64,000 nucleotides of DNA from Pseudosulfitobacter sp. DSM 107133 (GCF_022788695.1 NZ_CP085154.1:3100001-3164000), one strand, 5' to 3'. Counted from the stretch's first letter, positions 1 to 8,880 are shown. The notes: a model not told the origin generated them from the letters alone. Translations and numbers: made by a program.

Positions 1-705
1 CTCGGCAATGCTTTCGGGCGGCTCGACGATGATCCCGCCGGTGGGGAAATCGGGGCCTTTGACGAAATTCAGCAGCGTGTCGTCGCGCGCATCGGGCACC
101 TTGATCAGGTGCAGACAGGCATCGCACAGCTCGGCAATGTTGTGCGGCGGAATGTTGGTGGCCATGCCCACGGCAATGCCCGACGACCCGTTGGCCAGCA
201 GGTTGGGGAACTGTGCGGGCAGCACGACCGGCTCGGTCAGCGTGCCATCGTAGTTGTCGCGGAAATCAACGGCGTTTTCGTTCAGCCCGTCCAGCAGCGC
301 CTCGGCCACGGCGGTCATGCGCGCCTCGGTATAGCGGCTGGCGGCGGGGTTGTCGCCGTCGATGTTGCCAAAGTTGCCCTGACCGTCAACCAGCGGGTAG
401 CGGACGTTAAAGTCCTGCGCCAGACGCGCCATCGCATCATAAATCGCGGCATCGCCGTGCGGGTGATAGTTCCCCATCACGTCGCCCGAGATCTTGGCCG
501 ACTTGCGGAAGCCACCCTTGGACGACAGGCGCAATTCGCGCATCGCGAACAGGATTCGCCGATGCACCGGCTTCAGCCCGTCACGGGCATCAGGCAGCGC
601 GCGGTGCATGATCGTGGACAGCGCATAGGTCAGATAACGATCCCCCAGCGCGCGGCGCAGCGGTTCGGACAGGTCCATGTTGGGGGGCTCGGTAATATCT
701 GACAT
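1..705 (-). CDS. parC: DNA topoisomerase IV subunit A, N-terminal part (partial)
   Basis: This is the first 235 codons of the A subunit of topoisomerase IV, which with ParE decatenates and relaxes chromosomes by double-strand passage. The reading frame runs off the left edge of the window. Near the start the translation reads [20 protein letters not shown], then [18 protein letters not shown], the usual start of alphaproteobacterial ParC rather than GyrA. The quinolone-determining segment reads [15 protein letters not shown], so the E. coli Ser80 position is Ala and the Glu84 position is Asp. The catalytic tyrosine lies beyond the window. The ATG at 705 gives the expected short leader [10 protein letters not shown]. 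It is transcribed away from the SH3 gene. Confidence 0.93.
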   Translation of the reverse strand, partial: MSDITEPPNMDLSEPLRRALGDRYLTYALSTIMHRALPDARDGLKPVHRRILFAMRELRLSSKGGFRKSAKISGDVMGNYHPHGDAAIYDAMARLAQDFNVRYPLVDGQGNFGNIDGDNPAASRYTEARMTAVAEALLDGLNENAVDFRDNYDGTLTEPVVLPAQFPNLLANGSSGIAVGMATNIPPHNIAELCDACLHLIKVPDARDDTLLNFVKGPDFPTGGIIVEPPESIAE

Positions 706-929
706 AGATGCTGTGTAGCCATGTGCCCCAAACGGGACAAGAGGGCAAAACGCCTGAAACAGGCCACGGAACTATTTGAACGGTTGCGGCGTTGCCTATC
801 TGACACGCGCCAGACGCGGGGAAGAATTGGTTTCCTTTCTCACTGCGCGCTGTGGCGCAGTCTGATAAGATTGAGTCGACCCGATCAAAAGCTGCCGCAA
901 ATGACGGGTGTTACCTGGGGATTTTTATT

Positions 930-1544
930 ATGGTTCGATTTATTGTATTGACCTTCGGCTTTTTGGGCTGGGCCTTTTATGAAATGAGTGGCGGGGCCGA
1001 TTTCGACGCCGAAGCCTTGCGCATGTCACGCATTGACGCCGACCAGAGTGCGCCGGTGACAGCCACCACACCAAAGACGCTGTTGGCCGAAGTCGACACC
1101 AAAGACACCGGCGCTGCCGAGGTAACACGCGTTGCGCTGAACCTGACCACAACGCGCGATATTGTGGCCCCTGCCAAGCCGCTGCCCACCGCACCCGCAC
1201 CCGCAAAATTCGACGGCGCAATCCTGAGCACCGCTTCGCTGGAAACCCCGGAGACACCCGAGATCATCCTCCCCAGCCTGATTCCCGCCGCAGAACCTGA
1301 AGCCCAAACAACGGCCGAACTGTTGGTGGACGAAGACAACGGTCTGCTGGATGTGCGTGCCGTCTCGGGCAGCCGCGTAAACATGCGCGACGGCCCGGGC
1401 ACCTATTACGACGTGGTCAGCAATCTGACACGCGGGACGCTGGTCGAAATCCTGCAAGACCCCGGCAACGGCTGGGTCAAGCTGCGCCCGATGGATGGCG
1501 GCCCAGAGGGCTGGATGGCTGCGTCTTTGCTGACCAACAGCTGA
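930..1544 (+). CDS. SH3 domain-containing envelope protein
   Basis: A 204-residue protein with an N-terminal hydrophobic segment (about residues 2-17), probably a signal anchor. A long Ala/Pro/Thr-rich linker follows, then a bacterial SH3 (SH3_3) domain at about residues 145-204. The domain shows the typical VNMRDGPGTYYDVV core and a WM-A-LL ending. Such domains usually bind cell-wall peptides or act as periplasmic adaptors; the partner here is unknown. I chose the ATG at 930 because it places the hydrophobic segment at the N terminus. An in-frame GTG at 852 would add 26 residues without such a signal. It is a monocistronic-looking gene between parC and an SDR gene. Confidence 0.75.
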   Translation: MVRFIVLTFGFLGWAFYEMSGGADFDAEALRMSRIDADQSAPVTATTPKTLLAEVDTKDTGAAEVTRVALNLTTTRDIVAPAKPLPTAPAPAKFDGAILSTASLETPETPEIILPSLIPAAEPEAQTTAELLVDEDNGLLDVRAVSGSRVNMRDGPGTYYDVVSNLTRGTLVEILQDPGNGWVKLRPMDGGPEGWMAASLLTNS

Positions 1545-1603
1545 TTGCCAAAACCGCAGCCCCGTGACACACCTGCCAGCACAACAGCGCGGGCAGGCAG
1601 TAC

Positions 1604-2431
1604 ATGAAATCCATTCTGATCACCGGCTGTTCGTCAGGTATCGGCCATGCCGCCGCCCACGGGCTGCGCGCGCGCGGCTGGCGTGTTTTTGCGGCCTGCC
1701 GCCGCGCTGAGGATTGCGCACGATTGCAAGCCGAAGGGTTCGACAGCCCGCAAATCGACTATACCGACGAAACCAGCATCACCGCCGGACTGGCCGAAGT
1801 GCTGAACGCCACGGACGGCACGCTGGATGCGCTGTTCAACAACGGCGCCCACGCCACGCCCGGCGCTGTCGAAGATCTGCCCACCGACGCCCTGCGCGCG
1901 TTGTTCGAGGCGAATTTCTTTGGCTGGCACACGCTGACCCGCGCGGTGATCCCGGTGATGCGCGCCCAGGGGCACGGGCGGATCGTGCAATGTTCGTCTG
2001 TGCTGGGTTTCATCACGATGCCATGGCGTGGGGCTTACAACGCCTCGAAACACGCCATCGAAGGGCTGACCAGCACATTGCGTATCGAAATGCGCGATAC
2101 GGATATCCGCATTTGCACGATCGAACCCGGCCCCGTCACCAGCCGCATCCGCGCCAATTCGGTCGCCCATTTCGAGCGCTGGATCGACTGGCGGTCATCG
2201 CCGCGCGCTGCACAGTACGAAACCAGCCTGATGAAACGGCTTTATGCCACTGACAGCGGGCCGGACACCTTTGCACTGCCGCCCGAGGCCGTGGTGAAAA
2301 AACTGATCCACGCCGTCGAAAGCTCCAGCCCCCGCCCGCGCTATTATGTGACTGTGCCGACGCATGTCATGGGGGTGATGAAACGCATATTGCCAACGCG
2401 CGCACTGGACTGGCTGCTGTCGCGGAACTAG
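1604..2431 (+). CDS. SDR family NAD(P)-dependent oxidoreductase
   Basis: A 275-residue classical short-chain dehydrogenase/reductase. The cofactor motif TGCSSGIG sits at about residues 7-14, so the Rossmann fold starts almost at the N terminus. NNGAHATPG corresponds to the NNAG structural motif. A Ser (QCSSVLGF) and YNASKHA give the catalytic Ser-Tyr-Lys set. The EPGP segment after the active site is also typical of the family. The start at 1604 puts the Rossmann strand in the right place. Substrate cannot be inferred; many relatives are annotated as generic oxidoreductases. It stands alone, 59 bp after the SH3 gene. Confidence 0.85.
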   Translation: MKSILITGCSSGIGHAAAHGLRARGWRVFAACRRAEDCARLQAEGFDSPQIDYTDETSITAGLAEVLNATDGTLDALFNNGAHATPGAVEDLPTDALRALFEANFFGWHTLTRAVIPVMRAQGHGRIVQCSSVLGFITMPWRGAYNASKHAIEGLTSTLRIEMRDTDIRICTIEPGPVTSRIRANSVAHFERWIDWRSSPRAAQYETSLMKRLYATDSGPDTFALPPEAVVKKLIHAVESSSPRPRYYVTVPTHVMGVMKRILPTRALDWLLSRN

Positions 2432-2518
2432 TCTGCCGCGTCCAATTGGCGCAAGCGGGTTCGCTTTCGTCGCGCGGGCCGCTACATCTGTCGCAACAGA
2501 CTTGAAAAGGAATAGGGC

Positions 2519-2725
2519 ATGACCTCGGATCCACTGTTCATCTTGATCCTGCTGGCCTGTGCAGCCGTGGTTCTGGTGTTGGTCACCGGACTTGGCGGTT
2601 TTGCAAAAGGCAGCGGCTGGGCCTCGAAGAACTCGAACAAACTGATGCGGATGCGGATCATTGCGCAGTTTATCGCTGTCATTTTGATCGTAATCGCGGT
2701 GCTGTGGCGCCAATCCGGAGGTTGA
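2519..2725 (+). CDS. HIG1 domain / twin-transmembrane protein
   Basis: A 68-residue protein with two predicted membrane helices (about residues 5-25 and 46-63) joined by a short basic loop containing GGFAKGSGWASKNSNKLMRM. This arrangement resembles the HIG1 (hypoxia-induced gene 1) fold, whose members associate with respiratory supercomplexes. In Rhodobacteraceae such proteins commonly sit next to a PduO-type adenosyltransferase, as here. Its stop is separated from the next start by one base, so the two are probably co-transcribed. A GAAAAGGAATAGGGC stretch just upstream provides a ribosome-binding site. The biochemical role is inferred only from the fold. Confidence 0.7.
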   Translation: MTSDPLFILILLACAAVVLVLVTGLGGFAKGSGWASKNSNKLMRMRIIAQFIAVILIVIAVLWRQSGG

Positions 2726-2726
2726 T

Positions 2727-3299
2727 ATGGTTGTACTGAACAAGATTTACACGCGCACGGGCGACAAGGGCGAAACCGCCTTGGGCGATGGCACACGCGT
2801 GGCCAAACACGCCGCGCGGGTCAACGCCTATGGCACGTCGGACGAATTGAACGCCTTTGTCGGCGTGGCCCGGCTTGAGGCCACGGGCGACACCGACGCC
2901 GCCCTTGCCCGCATTCAGAACGACCTGTTCGACCTGGGCGCAGACCTGTGCCGCCCCGACATGGAAGGCGACGCCAAGGCGGAATACCCGCCCCTGCGCA
3001 TGATCGACGCGCAGGTAAAACGGCTGGAAGCCGAGATTGACGTCATGAATGCCACCCTTGAGCCGCTGCGCAGCTTCGTGCTGCCCGGCGGGGCCGCGCT
3101 GGCTGCGCACCTGCATGTCTGCCGCACCGTCTCGCGCCGCGCCGAACGTCTGGCGGTGGACCTTGCGACGCAGGAACAGGTCAATCCGGCAGCGGTGAAA
3201 TACCTGAACCGGCTGAGCGATTGGTTTTTTGTGGCCGCGCGGATTGCCAATAACTGTGGCAAGGATGACGTGTTGTGGGTGCCCGGTGCCAACCGCTGA
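2727..3299 (+). CDS. cob(I)yrinic acid a,c-diamide adenosyltransferase, PduO type
   Basis: A 190-residue ATP:corrinoid adenosyltransferase that transfers the 5'-deoxyadenosyl group of ATP to cob(I)alamin, forming coenzyme B12. The PduO-type signature is complete: TRTGDKGETALGDG at about residues 8-21, the YGTSDELNAFVG region, LRSFVLPGG, the CRTVSRRAERLAV helix with its conserved Arg residues, and the C-terminal YLNRLSDWFFVAAR. Full family length. Adenosylcobalamin would serve the B12-dependent mutases of the ethylmalonyl-CoA pathway, of which Mcd is encoded at 17962. It follows the HIG1 gene directly. Confidence 0.92.
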   Translation: MVVLNKIYTRTGDKGETALGDGTRVAKHAARVNAYGTSDELNAFVGVARLEATGDTDAALARIQNDLFDLGADLCRPDMEGDAKAEYPPLRMIDAQVKRLEAEIDVMNATLEPLRSFVLPGGAALAAHLHVCRTVSRRAERLAVDLATQEQVNPAAVKYLNRLSDWFFVAARIANNCGKDDVLWVPGANR

Positions 3300-3311
3300 G
3301 GCGCTAACATC

Positions 3312-3346
3312 GGGTTGGCGGCACCAAAACGCGGCGTCGCCAACCC
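3312..3346 (+). terminator. intergenic hairpin between adenosyltransferase and etfB
   Basis: A perfect 9-bp inverted repeat GGGTTGGCG / CGCCAACCC (3312-3320 and 3338-3346) with a 17-nt loop lies 13 bp after the adenosyltransferase stop. There is no T-run behind it, so it may be a processing or pausing structure rather than a true intrinsic terminator. Confidence 0.35.
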
Positions 3347-3457
3347 ATATTGTGACGGTTTTACCCTGTTTCCTGTGCGCAGGCTTGGGTAAACCCTGCG
3401 AAATGAATTGTGGGCTTGCCATCTGGTGAGTCGGATTTTGTCAAGGAAGGAACGCTC

Positions 3458-4216
3458 ATGAAGGTATTGGTGCCTGTCAAACGCGTGATCGACTATAACG
3501 TGAAAGTCCGTGTAAAAGCGGATGGATCGGGTGTTGATCTTGCAAACGTGAAAATGTCGATGAACCCGTTCGACGAGATTGCCGTCGAACAGGCGATCCG
3601 TATGAAAGAGGCCGGTCAGGTCGAAGAAATCATCGCGGTGTCGATCGGCGTCAAGCAGGCGCAGGAAACCCTGCGCACGGCGCTGGCGATGGGTGCGGAC
3701 CGGGCGATCCTGGTCATCGCAGCCGATGACGTTCATCAGGACATCGAACCGCTGACCGTTGCCAAGATCCTCAAGGCGATTGTCGACGAAGAGCAGCCCG
3801 GCCTTGTGCTGTGCGGCAAACAGGCGATCGACAACGACATGAACGCCACCGGCCAGATGCTGTCGGCCCTGCTGGGCTGGTCGCAAGGCACCTTCGCCTC
3901 CGAGGTCGAAATCTCGGGCGACAAGGCCAAGGTCACGCGCGAAGTGGACGGCGGTTTGCAAACCATTGAAATCAACATGCCGACCGTCATCACCGTCGAC
4001 CTGCGCCTGAACGAGCCGCGCTATGCGTCGCTGCCCAACATCATGAAAGCGAAGAAAAAGCCGCTGGATGAGAAAACCGCAGCCGATTACGGCGTTGATA
4101 CGGCGCTGCATCTGGAAGTGGTCAGCACCAAAGAGCCCGAAGCCCGCGCGGCTGGCGAAATCGTGGCAGACGTGGACGCACTGGTTGCGAAACTCAAAGA
4201 AAAGGGAGTGGTGTAA
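3458..4216 (+). CDS. etfB: electron transfer flavoprotein subunit beta
   Basis: The 252-residue beta (small) subunit of ETF, which binds AMP and docks acyl-CoA dehydrogenases, passing their electrons via EtfA-FAD to ETF:ubiquinone oxidoreductase. It starts [20 protein letters not shown] and contains the ETF-beta signature region around [23 protein letters not shown]. An AAGGAAGG ribosome-binding site (3443-3450) lies 7 bp before the ATG at 3458, so this start is preferred over in-frame upstream codons. Its TAA overlaps the etfA ATG (TAATG), showing translational coupling. The acyl-CoA dehydrogenase Mcd at 17962 is a likely electron donor. Confidence 0.95.
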   Translation: MKVLVPVKRVIDYNVKVRVKADGSGVDLANVKMSMNPFDEIAVEQAIRMKEAGQVEEIIAVSIGVKQAQETLRTALAMGADRAILVIAADDVHQDIEPLTVAKILKAIVDEEQPGLVLCGKQAIDNDMNATGQMLSALLGWSQGTFASEVEISGDKAKVTREVDGGLQTIEINMPTVITVDLRLNEPRYASLPNIMKAKKKPLDEKTAADYGVDTALHLEVVSTKEPEARAAGEIVADVDALVAKLKEKGVV

Positions 4217-5142
4217 TGGCTGTTCTGCTTCTTGCCGAAGTCAACAATGGCGAACTGGCGATGGACGCCACAGCCAAGGCTGTGACCGCCGCCAAATCGT
4301 TGGGTGATGTGACCGTTCTGTGCGCGGGCGGCTCGGCAGCTGCTGCGGGCGAAGCGGCTGCGAAAATCGACGGCGTGGCCAAGGTGCTGGTTGCCGAAGA
4401 CGCATCGCTGGGCCACCGTCTGGCGGAATCCACAGCCGCGCTGATCGTGTCGCTGGCCGGTGATTACGAACACATCGTTGCCCCCGCCACCACCGACGCC
4501 AAAAACGTGATGCCCCGTGTCGCGGCGCTGCTGGACGTGATGATTATTTCCGACGCCTCCGGCGTTGTTGATGGCGACACGTTCGAACGCCCGATTTACG
4601 CAGGCAACGCGATCCAGACTGTTAAGTCGAAAGACGCAAAAAAGGTCATCACCTTCCGTACATCGACATTCGATGCGGCCGGTGAAGGCGGTTCCGCCTC
4701 GGTCGAAACCGTGTCGGCAGCCGCTGATCCCGGCCTGTCGTCCTGGGTCGAAGACAAGGTTGCCGCCAGCGACCGCCCCGAACTGACATCGGCTGGTGTC
4801 GTTGTGTCGGGTGGCCGTGGTGTCGGCTCGGAAGAAGACTTCAAGCTGATCGAAAAACTGGCCGACAAACTGGGCGCCGCCGTTGGCGCGTCGCGCGCGG
4901 CTGTGGACAGCGGCTATGCCCCGAACGACTGGCAGGTGGGCCAGACGGGCAAGGTGGTCGCCCCTGACCTTTATGTCGCGGTCGGCATCTCGGGTGCGAT
5001 CCAGCACCTTGCGGGCATGAAAGACTCCAAAGTGATCGTTGCGATCAACAAGGACGAAGAAGCCCCGATCTTCCAGGTTGCGGACTACGGCCTTGTGGCT
5101 GACCTGTTCACGGCTGTGCCGGAACTGATCGAAAAACTGTAA
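4216..5142 (+). CDS. etfA: electron transfer flavoprotein subunit alpha
   Basis: The 308-residue FAD-carrying alpha subunit of ETF. The C-terminal half holds the FAD-binding domain: [12 protein letters not shown] (about residues 197-208), then [40 protein letters not shown] and [14 protein letters not shown], all hallmark segments. The length is normal. It overlaps etfB by one base and is followed by a strong bidirectional terminator, so etfBA form a two-gene operon. Confidence 0.95.
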   Translation: MAVLLLAEVNNGELAMDATAKAVTAAKSLGDVTVLCAGGSAAAAGEAAAKIDGVAKVLVAEDASLGHRLAESTAALIVSLAGDYEHIVAPATTDAKNVMPRVAALLDVMIISDASGVVDGDTFERPIYAGNAIQTVKSKDAKKVITFRTSTFDAAGEGGSASVETVSAAADPGLSSWVEDKVAASDRPELTSAGVVVSGGRGVGSEEDFKLIEKLADKLGAAVGASRAAVDSGYAPNDWQVGQTGKVVAPDLYVAVGISGAIQHLAGMKDSKVIVAINKDEEAPIFQVADYGLVADLFTAVPELIEKL

Positions 5143-5173
5143 ACAGACGGGCCACGCCCCTCTGGACAGATAG

Positions 5174-5202
5174 AAAGGCCCGCCAGCGCATGGCGGGCCT
5201 TT
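5174..5202. terminator. bidirectional rho-independent terminator
   Basis: A perfect 12-bp stem AAAGGCCCGCCA / TGGCGGGCCTTT (5174-5185 and 5191-5202) with loop GCGCA. It is flanked by A and T on the two sides and sits between the convergent etfA and DUF6473 genes, so it can stop transcription from both directions. Confidence 0.85.
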
Positions 5203-5208
5203 TGCATA

Positions 5209-6054
5209 TCAGACCGCGGTCAAGGCCGCCTGCCCCACCAGCCTGCGCAGCACAGGTTCCAGTGCTGCAGCCGCCTCCTGATGCGCCACAGGCCCCAGCA
5301 TGGTTTCTGCTGCCTGACGTTCCATTTCCGAAAAAACCATGCCGTCAGTGCCCTGTTCCATCGCCTGTTCAGAAGCCTGTACTTCGACGATCTCGGTAAC
5401 CTCGTTGCGCAGGGTTTCAATCATCTCGCGGGTCACGAACCACGGATCGTGGTTCATCCCGTTTTCGCGGTTGTCGGGATCGGCCTGCCCGAACCACAGC
5501 AACACGGTTTTCCCCGGAATGCGGGCCAGCAAATGGCGCATCCGTGCGATCCAGGCGCTTTGCAGTTCTTCGCGCACGGTGCGGAACCGTTCGGGCGACA
5601 CCGTATTCAGATGGATCAGCATATGCTTGTTGAAATTGAACTCGGCAAAATCAACATCCCGAAAGATCGCTTCAAGCAGCCCCGAAGGTTTCAGGAAGCG
5701 GTCGTTCCGGCGCGGATGCACCGAATAGAACCGGTTCGTCATGTTTTGCGCGCTCAGCACTTGCAGCACTGTCACCTTGGCCCCCGCACCGATTTCGCTC
5801 AGTTGCGGGTCAGAGGCAAAAACCTCGACGCCCGCATTGGTGCAGCCCAGATTGACGCAAGGCATTCCCAGGCTCTCCTCAAGCAGGTCGGGGAACGGTC
5901 TGGCCAGAAACTTTCCATAGGTTTCTGTCCCGCCAAAGAAAGCGATATACGGCTTTTTCAGCGACTTGCGTGGCCCGCGAAACAGCACTTTGGACGTGCC
6001 ATACCGGCACGGAAAATAGTTCAGGGCCCCTTGGCCCATAGCATCATAGGTCAT
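5209..6054 (-). CDS. DUF6473 family protein
   Basis: A 281-residue protein of a family seen mainly in Rhodobacteraceae and of unknown function. The N-terminal half carries the conserved LNYFPCRYGTSKVLFRGPR, a GGTETYGKF segment and NLGCTNAGVEVF. This layout, with a GG-x-ETYG block followed by N-x-GC-x-NAG, recalls SGNH/GDSL-like hydrolase or sulfotransferase-like folds, but I cannot assign a reaction. VHPRRNDRFL and a WFGQADPDNRENG block are also conserved-looking. I chose the ATG at 6054, preceded by a GAGAGGTGG stretch, over a GTG at 6063. It is convergent with etfA. Confidence 0.75.
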   Translation of the reverse strand: MTYDAMGQGALNYFPCRYGTSKVLFRGPRKSLKKPYIAFFGGTETYGKFLARPFPDLLEESLGMPCVNLGCTNAGVEVFASDPQLSEIGAGAKVTVLQVLSAQNMTNRFYSVHPRRNDRFLKPSGLLEAIFRDVDFAEFNFNKHMLIHLNTVSPERFRTVREELQSAWIARMRHLLARIPGKTVLLWFGQADPDNRENGMNHDPWFVTREMIETLRNEVTEIVEVQASEQAMEQGTDGMVFSEMERQAAETMLGPVAHQEAAAALEPVLRRLVGQAALTAV

Positions 6055-6205
6055 TACACCCACCTCTCAATTTCACCCAACGCAGGGTATACCGGACAGG
6101 TCCTTAGAAATTGCTAACAGGGTGTGATCAAATCGCGCGGTTGTTCACACCTTGCAGCCAGAGGCGCGGCACGGATATGGTGCGCTAACACACAAGGGGC
6201 ATTTC

Positions 6206-7081
6206 ATGGACATCAAGACGGTCGGGATCGTAGGCGCGGGGCAAATGGGCAACGGGATTGCGCATGTGATGGCGTTGGCAGGCTATGACGTAATGATGAC
6301 GGACATCAGCGACGATGCGCTGAAAGCAGCCGTCGCGCTGATCGACAGCAACATGGAACGGCAGGTCGCCCGCGACAAGATCACCGCCGAGGTCAAGGCC
6401 GAAGCCATGGCGCGAATCACCACAACGGTGACATTGACCGACCTTGGGCCAAGCGATCTGATCATCGAGGCGGCAACCGAACGCGAAACCGTCAAACAGG
6501 CGATTTTCGAAGACCTTCTGCCGCATCTGAAACCGGAAACCATCCTGACGTCGAACACCTCGTCCATTTCGATCACCCGTCTGGCCAGCCGCACGGACAG
6601 GCCCGAAAAATTCATGGGGTTCCATTTCATGAACCCGGTGCCGGTGATGCAACTGGTGGAGCTGATCCGCGGCATTGCCACCGACGCCGAAACCTATGAC
6701 GCCTGCAAACAGGTGGTGGACAAACTGGGCAAGACCGCCGCCAGCGCCGAGGATTTCCCCGCCTTTATCGTCAACCGCATCCTGATGCCGATGATCAACG
6801 AGGCGGTCTATACGCTGTATGAAGGTGTGGGGAACGTGCAATCCATCGACAGCTCGATGAAGCTGGGCGCGAACCACCCCATGGGGCCGCTGGAGCTGGC
6901 GGATTTCATCGGTCTGGACACCTGTCTGGCGATCATGAACGTGCTGCACGACGGGCTGGCCGATACCAAATACCGCCCCTGCCCGCTGTTGACCAAATAC
7001 GTTGAAGCCGGGTGGCTGGGGCGCAAGACACAGCGCGGGTTCTATGATTATCGGGGCGAGACACCTGTTCCGACGCGCTAA
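6206..7081 (+). CDS. 3-hydroxybutyryl-CoA dehydrogenase
   Basis: A 291-residue soluble NAD(P)-dependent dehydrogenase interconverting acetoacetyl-CoA and 3-hydroxybutyryl-CoA. The N-terminal Rossmann motif GAGQMG is at residues 10-15. SNTSSISITRLA and GFHFMNPVPVMQLVE supply catalytic-site Ser, Asn and His residues. NRILMPMINEA and LGANHPMGPLELADFIGLD mark the C-terminal helical domain. The single-domain form, without a hydratase fusion, matches the PHB/ethylmalonyl-type enzyme rather than FadB. The start at 6206 is preceded by AAGGGG; an in-frame upstream codon (6152) would add a non-homologous leader. No partner genes adjoin it. Confidence 0.92.
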   Translation: MDIKTVGIVGAGQMGNGIAHVMALAGYDVMMTDISDDALKAAVALIDSNMERQVARDKITAEVKAEAMARITTTVTLTDLGPSDLIIEAATERETVKQAIFEDLLPHLKPETILTSNTSSISITRLASRTDRPEKFMGFHFMNPVPVMQLVELIRGIATDAETYDACKQVVDKLGKTAASAEDFPAFIVNRILMPMINEAVYTLYEGVGNVQSIDSSMKLGANHPMGPLELADFIGLDTCLAIMNVLHDGLADTKYRPCPLLTKYVEAGWLGRKTQRGFYDYRGETPVPTR

Positions 7082-7107
7082 GGCGCTATTTGAAAATGCT
7101 CTGGGTT

Positions 7108-7266
7108 GGGGGCGCTGCCCCCGGCGCTTCGCGCCTCCCCCGGAGTTTTCTATGGCTTTTCGGGAAAAAACTGAAACAGACGGGATCACTTTTCGCGTTT
7201 GAGCCGCAGGCGAAAGGCAGCGAACAAGTGATTCAGGTCTTTCCCGAAACGCTTTGGCAAGATGAA
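7108..7266. repeat. palindromic intergenic repeat carrying a nested inverted-repeat insert
   Basis: GGGGGCGCTGCCCCC (7108-7122), then GGCGCTTCGCGCC (7123-7135) and TCCCCCGGAGTT. This is the reverse complement of the repeat at 26027-26083. The repeat's other end, here GGCAAGATGAA (7256-7266), is separated from it by about 110 bp framed by TTTCGGGAAA (7158-7167) and TTTCCCGAAA (7240-7249), with further inner complementarity (ATCACTT / AAGTGAT). It fills the gap between the dehydrogenase and acyltransferase genes. Confidence 0.6.
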
Positions 7267-7273
7267 GAAGCGG

Positions 7274-8179
7274 TCAGCCCTTGAGGTTCAGGGTGTGTTC
7301 CCGCAGCCACGCCATGAAGCCGCGCGGATCATCTGCCCAGCCCTTGAGGTCTTCGGGCGCGATCGGGTCACCAACGATAGGGCCCTGGGGTTTGTTCAGG
7401 GAATAGACGATTTCATGCAGCAGCAACCCCTGACGCAGCATCGGCGAGAGTTTGTTGGCAATCTGATAGGCGCGGCTGTTCTGGCCGGGGAACTTCATTG
7501 GCACGACCGTGGCACCTGACCGGCGGATCAGGGCGGCGGTGAACACGTTCCATTCCGCCTCGACCGCAGGGCCCCAATAGGTTTCGGACGCTGCGACCTG
7601 ACCCGAAGGGAACAGGGCAACAACGCCGCCCTCCTTGAGGTGTTTCATCGCCTTGGCACGCATCTCGACGCCCTTGCGCTGCGCATCGGGATCGTGCGGA
7701 AAGGGCACAGGGATCATATAGCTGCCCGCAACCTCGTCGATGGCGGTCAGCAACGAGCGGGTCAGGATGCGATAGTCCGGGCGCACGCGGCCGATCAGGT
7801 CGCCAAAGATCATGCCATCAACCATCCCATGCGGATGGTTCGCCACCACGATCACGGGCCCCTCTTTGGGGATTCGATCCAGCTGGCTTTGGGGTGTGGT
7901 CAGTTCAATGCCCATCACATCCAGGCAGGCCCGCCAGAACGCCTGTCCCTGCGGTGCACCACGGCGTTCGAATTTGCGGATCAGACGCAGGATGGTCAGC
8001 TTGCCGGTAAAGGCTTCCATCAGACGGATAAAGCCGGCTTTCCAGGGATCGTCAAAGGTCGAGGCATAGGACAGGCTGCGGCGGTCATATTTGGTAAATG
8101 TGACCGTTTCGTCCTGTGCCTGCGTCACGCCTTTTACGCCCTGCGAGCTGTCAACCACGTCTGTGTTACCCTTTGTCAT
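7274..8179 (-). CDS. lysophospholipid acyltransferase family protein
   Basis: A 301-residue PlsC-like acyltransferase. The acyltransferase motif I is ANHPHGMVDGM around residues 113-123. It differs from canonical NHxxxxD by having one extra residue between His115 and Asp121, a variant seen in the hemolysin-like branch that also acylates lyso-ornithine lipids or similar acceptors. VALFPSGQVAASE corresponds to the motif III (phosphate-binding) region. No clear N-terminal membrane anchor is visible. It lies 27 bp downstream of the HPr gene and is probably at the end of the same minus-strand operon. Acceptor substrate unknown. Confidence 0.8.
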   Translation of the reverse strand: MTKGNTDVVDSSQGVKGVTQAQDETVTFTKYDRRSLSYASTFDDPWKAGFIRLMEAFTGKLTILRLIRKFERRGAPQGQAFWRACLDVMGIELTTPQSQLDRIPKEGPVIVVANHPHGMVDGMIFGDLIGRVRPDYRILTRSLLTAIDEVAGSYMIPVPFPHDPDAQRKGVEMRAKAMKHLKEGGVVALFPSGQVAASETYWGPAVEAEWNVFTAALIRRSGATVVPMKFPGQNSRAYQIANKLSPMLRQGLLLHEIVYSLNKPQGPIVGDPIAPEDLKGWADDPRGFMAWLREHTLNLKG

Positions 8180-8206
8180 GCCGTGAAGTCTGAGGCCGCC
8201 GATGTC

Positions 8207-8476
8207 TCAGGCGCCTTCGCCAAACTTGTCCGCAACCAGTGCCGTCAGCGCTTCTGCCAGCGCTTCGGCGTCCGGTCCAGAGGTTTCAACGTCAATAAAG
8301 GTTCCTTTGGAGGCTGCCAACATCAAAAGGCCCATAATACTGTCGCCCGAGGCAGACATCCCGTCCTTGGCCACTTCTGCCTGGGCGTCAAAAGCCTCGA
8401 CAACTTCAACGAGTTTGGCCGAGGCGCGGGCGTGCAGCCCTTTCTCGTTCACGATCTTCAAAGTGCATTTGGTCAT
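8207..8476 (-). CDS. HPr family phosphocarrier protein
   Basis: An 89-residue HPr, the small phosphocarrier of the PTS. His15 (GLHARAS) accepts phosphate from enzyme I, and Ser46 (GDSIMG) is the regulatory site of HPr kinase; both fall exactly at the canonical positions. The ATG at 8476 overlaps the stop of the EIIA gene (ATGA). The kinase HprK is encoded in the same cluster and no sugar permease is present. This points to a regulatory (nitrogen/carbon signalling) PTS rather than sugar uptake. Confidence 0.95.
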   Translation of the reverse strand: MTKCTLKIVNEKGLHARASAKLVEVVEAFDAQAEVAKDGMSASGDSIMGLLMLAASKGTFIDVETSGPDAEALAEALTALVADKFGEGA

Positions 8477-8880
8477 ACGTGGTTCGGGCTTTCTGCGCTG
8501 ACGTTCTGGCTGTCGATATATTTTTTGCCAGCGTCCAGTGCTGCACGTACAGCATCGCCAACGGGTTTGTGACGGCTTTTGGCCAATTTGATCAGCATTG
8601 GCAAGTTTGCGCCGTACAAAATGCGCCGCCCCTGTGGCTGACATGCCAGCAGCGACAGATTGGAGGGCGAGCCGCCATAAAGATCGGTCACAACCACCAC
8701 ACCGTCGCCGTCATCGACCTCGTCGGCGGCGGCGCAGATCTCGGACTGTTTTTCGGCCCGGTTGTGATTGGCTTCGATCGCAATGGCGCGGACGCCCGAT
8801 TGCGATCCGACAACATGTTCGATAGCAGCGAGATACTCTCGTGCCAGCCCACCATGTGCCACAATCACAATTCCGATCAC
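8473..8880 (-). CDS. PTS EIIA, mannose/fructose-sorbose family
   Basis: A 135-residue EIIA-Man type domain that takes phosphate from HPr. The phosphorylated His is His9 (IVIVAHGGLA) and the second signature VVVTDLYGGSPSNLS is present. No IIB, IIC or IID gene adjoins it, so as in other alphaproteobacteria it probably works as a regulatory output of the phosphorelay. It overlaps rapZ upstream by 4 bp and HPr downstream by 4 bp, giving a tightly coupled rapZ-EIIA-HPr unit. Confidence 0.92.
   Translation of the reverse strand: MIGIVIVAHGGLAREYLAAIEHVVGSQSGVRAIAIEANHNRAEKQSEICAAADEVDDGDGVVVVTDLYGGSPSNLSLLACQPQGRRILYGANLPMLIKLAKSRHKPVGDAVRAALDAGKKYIDSQNVSAESPNHV

Noticed and set aside
940..1457. 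Three minus-strand frames within the SH3 gene.
   Set aside because: They are codon shadows of the plus-strand gene without ribosome sites or recognisable domains.
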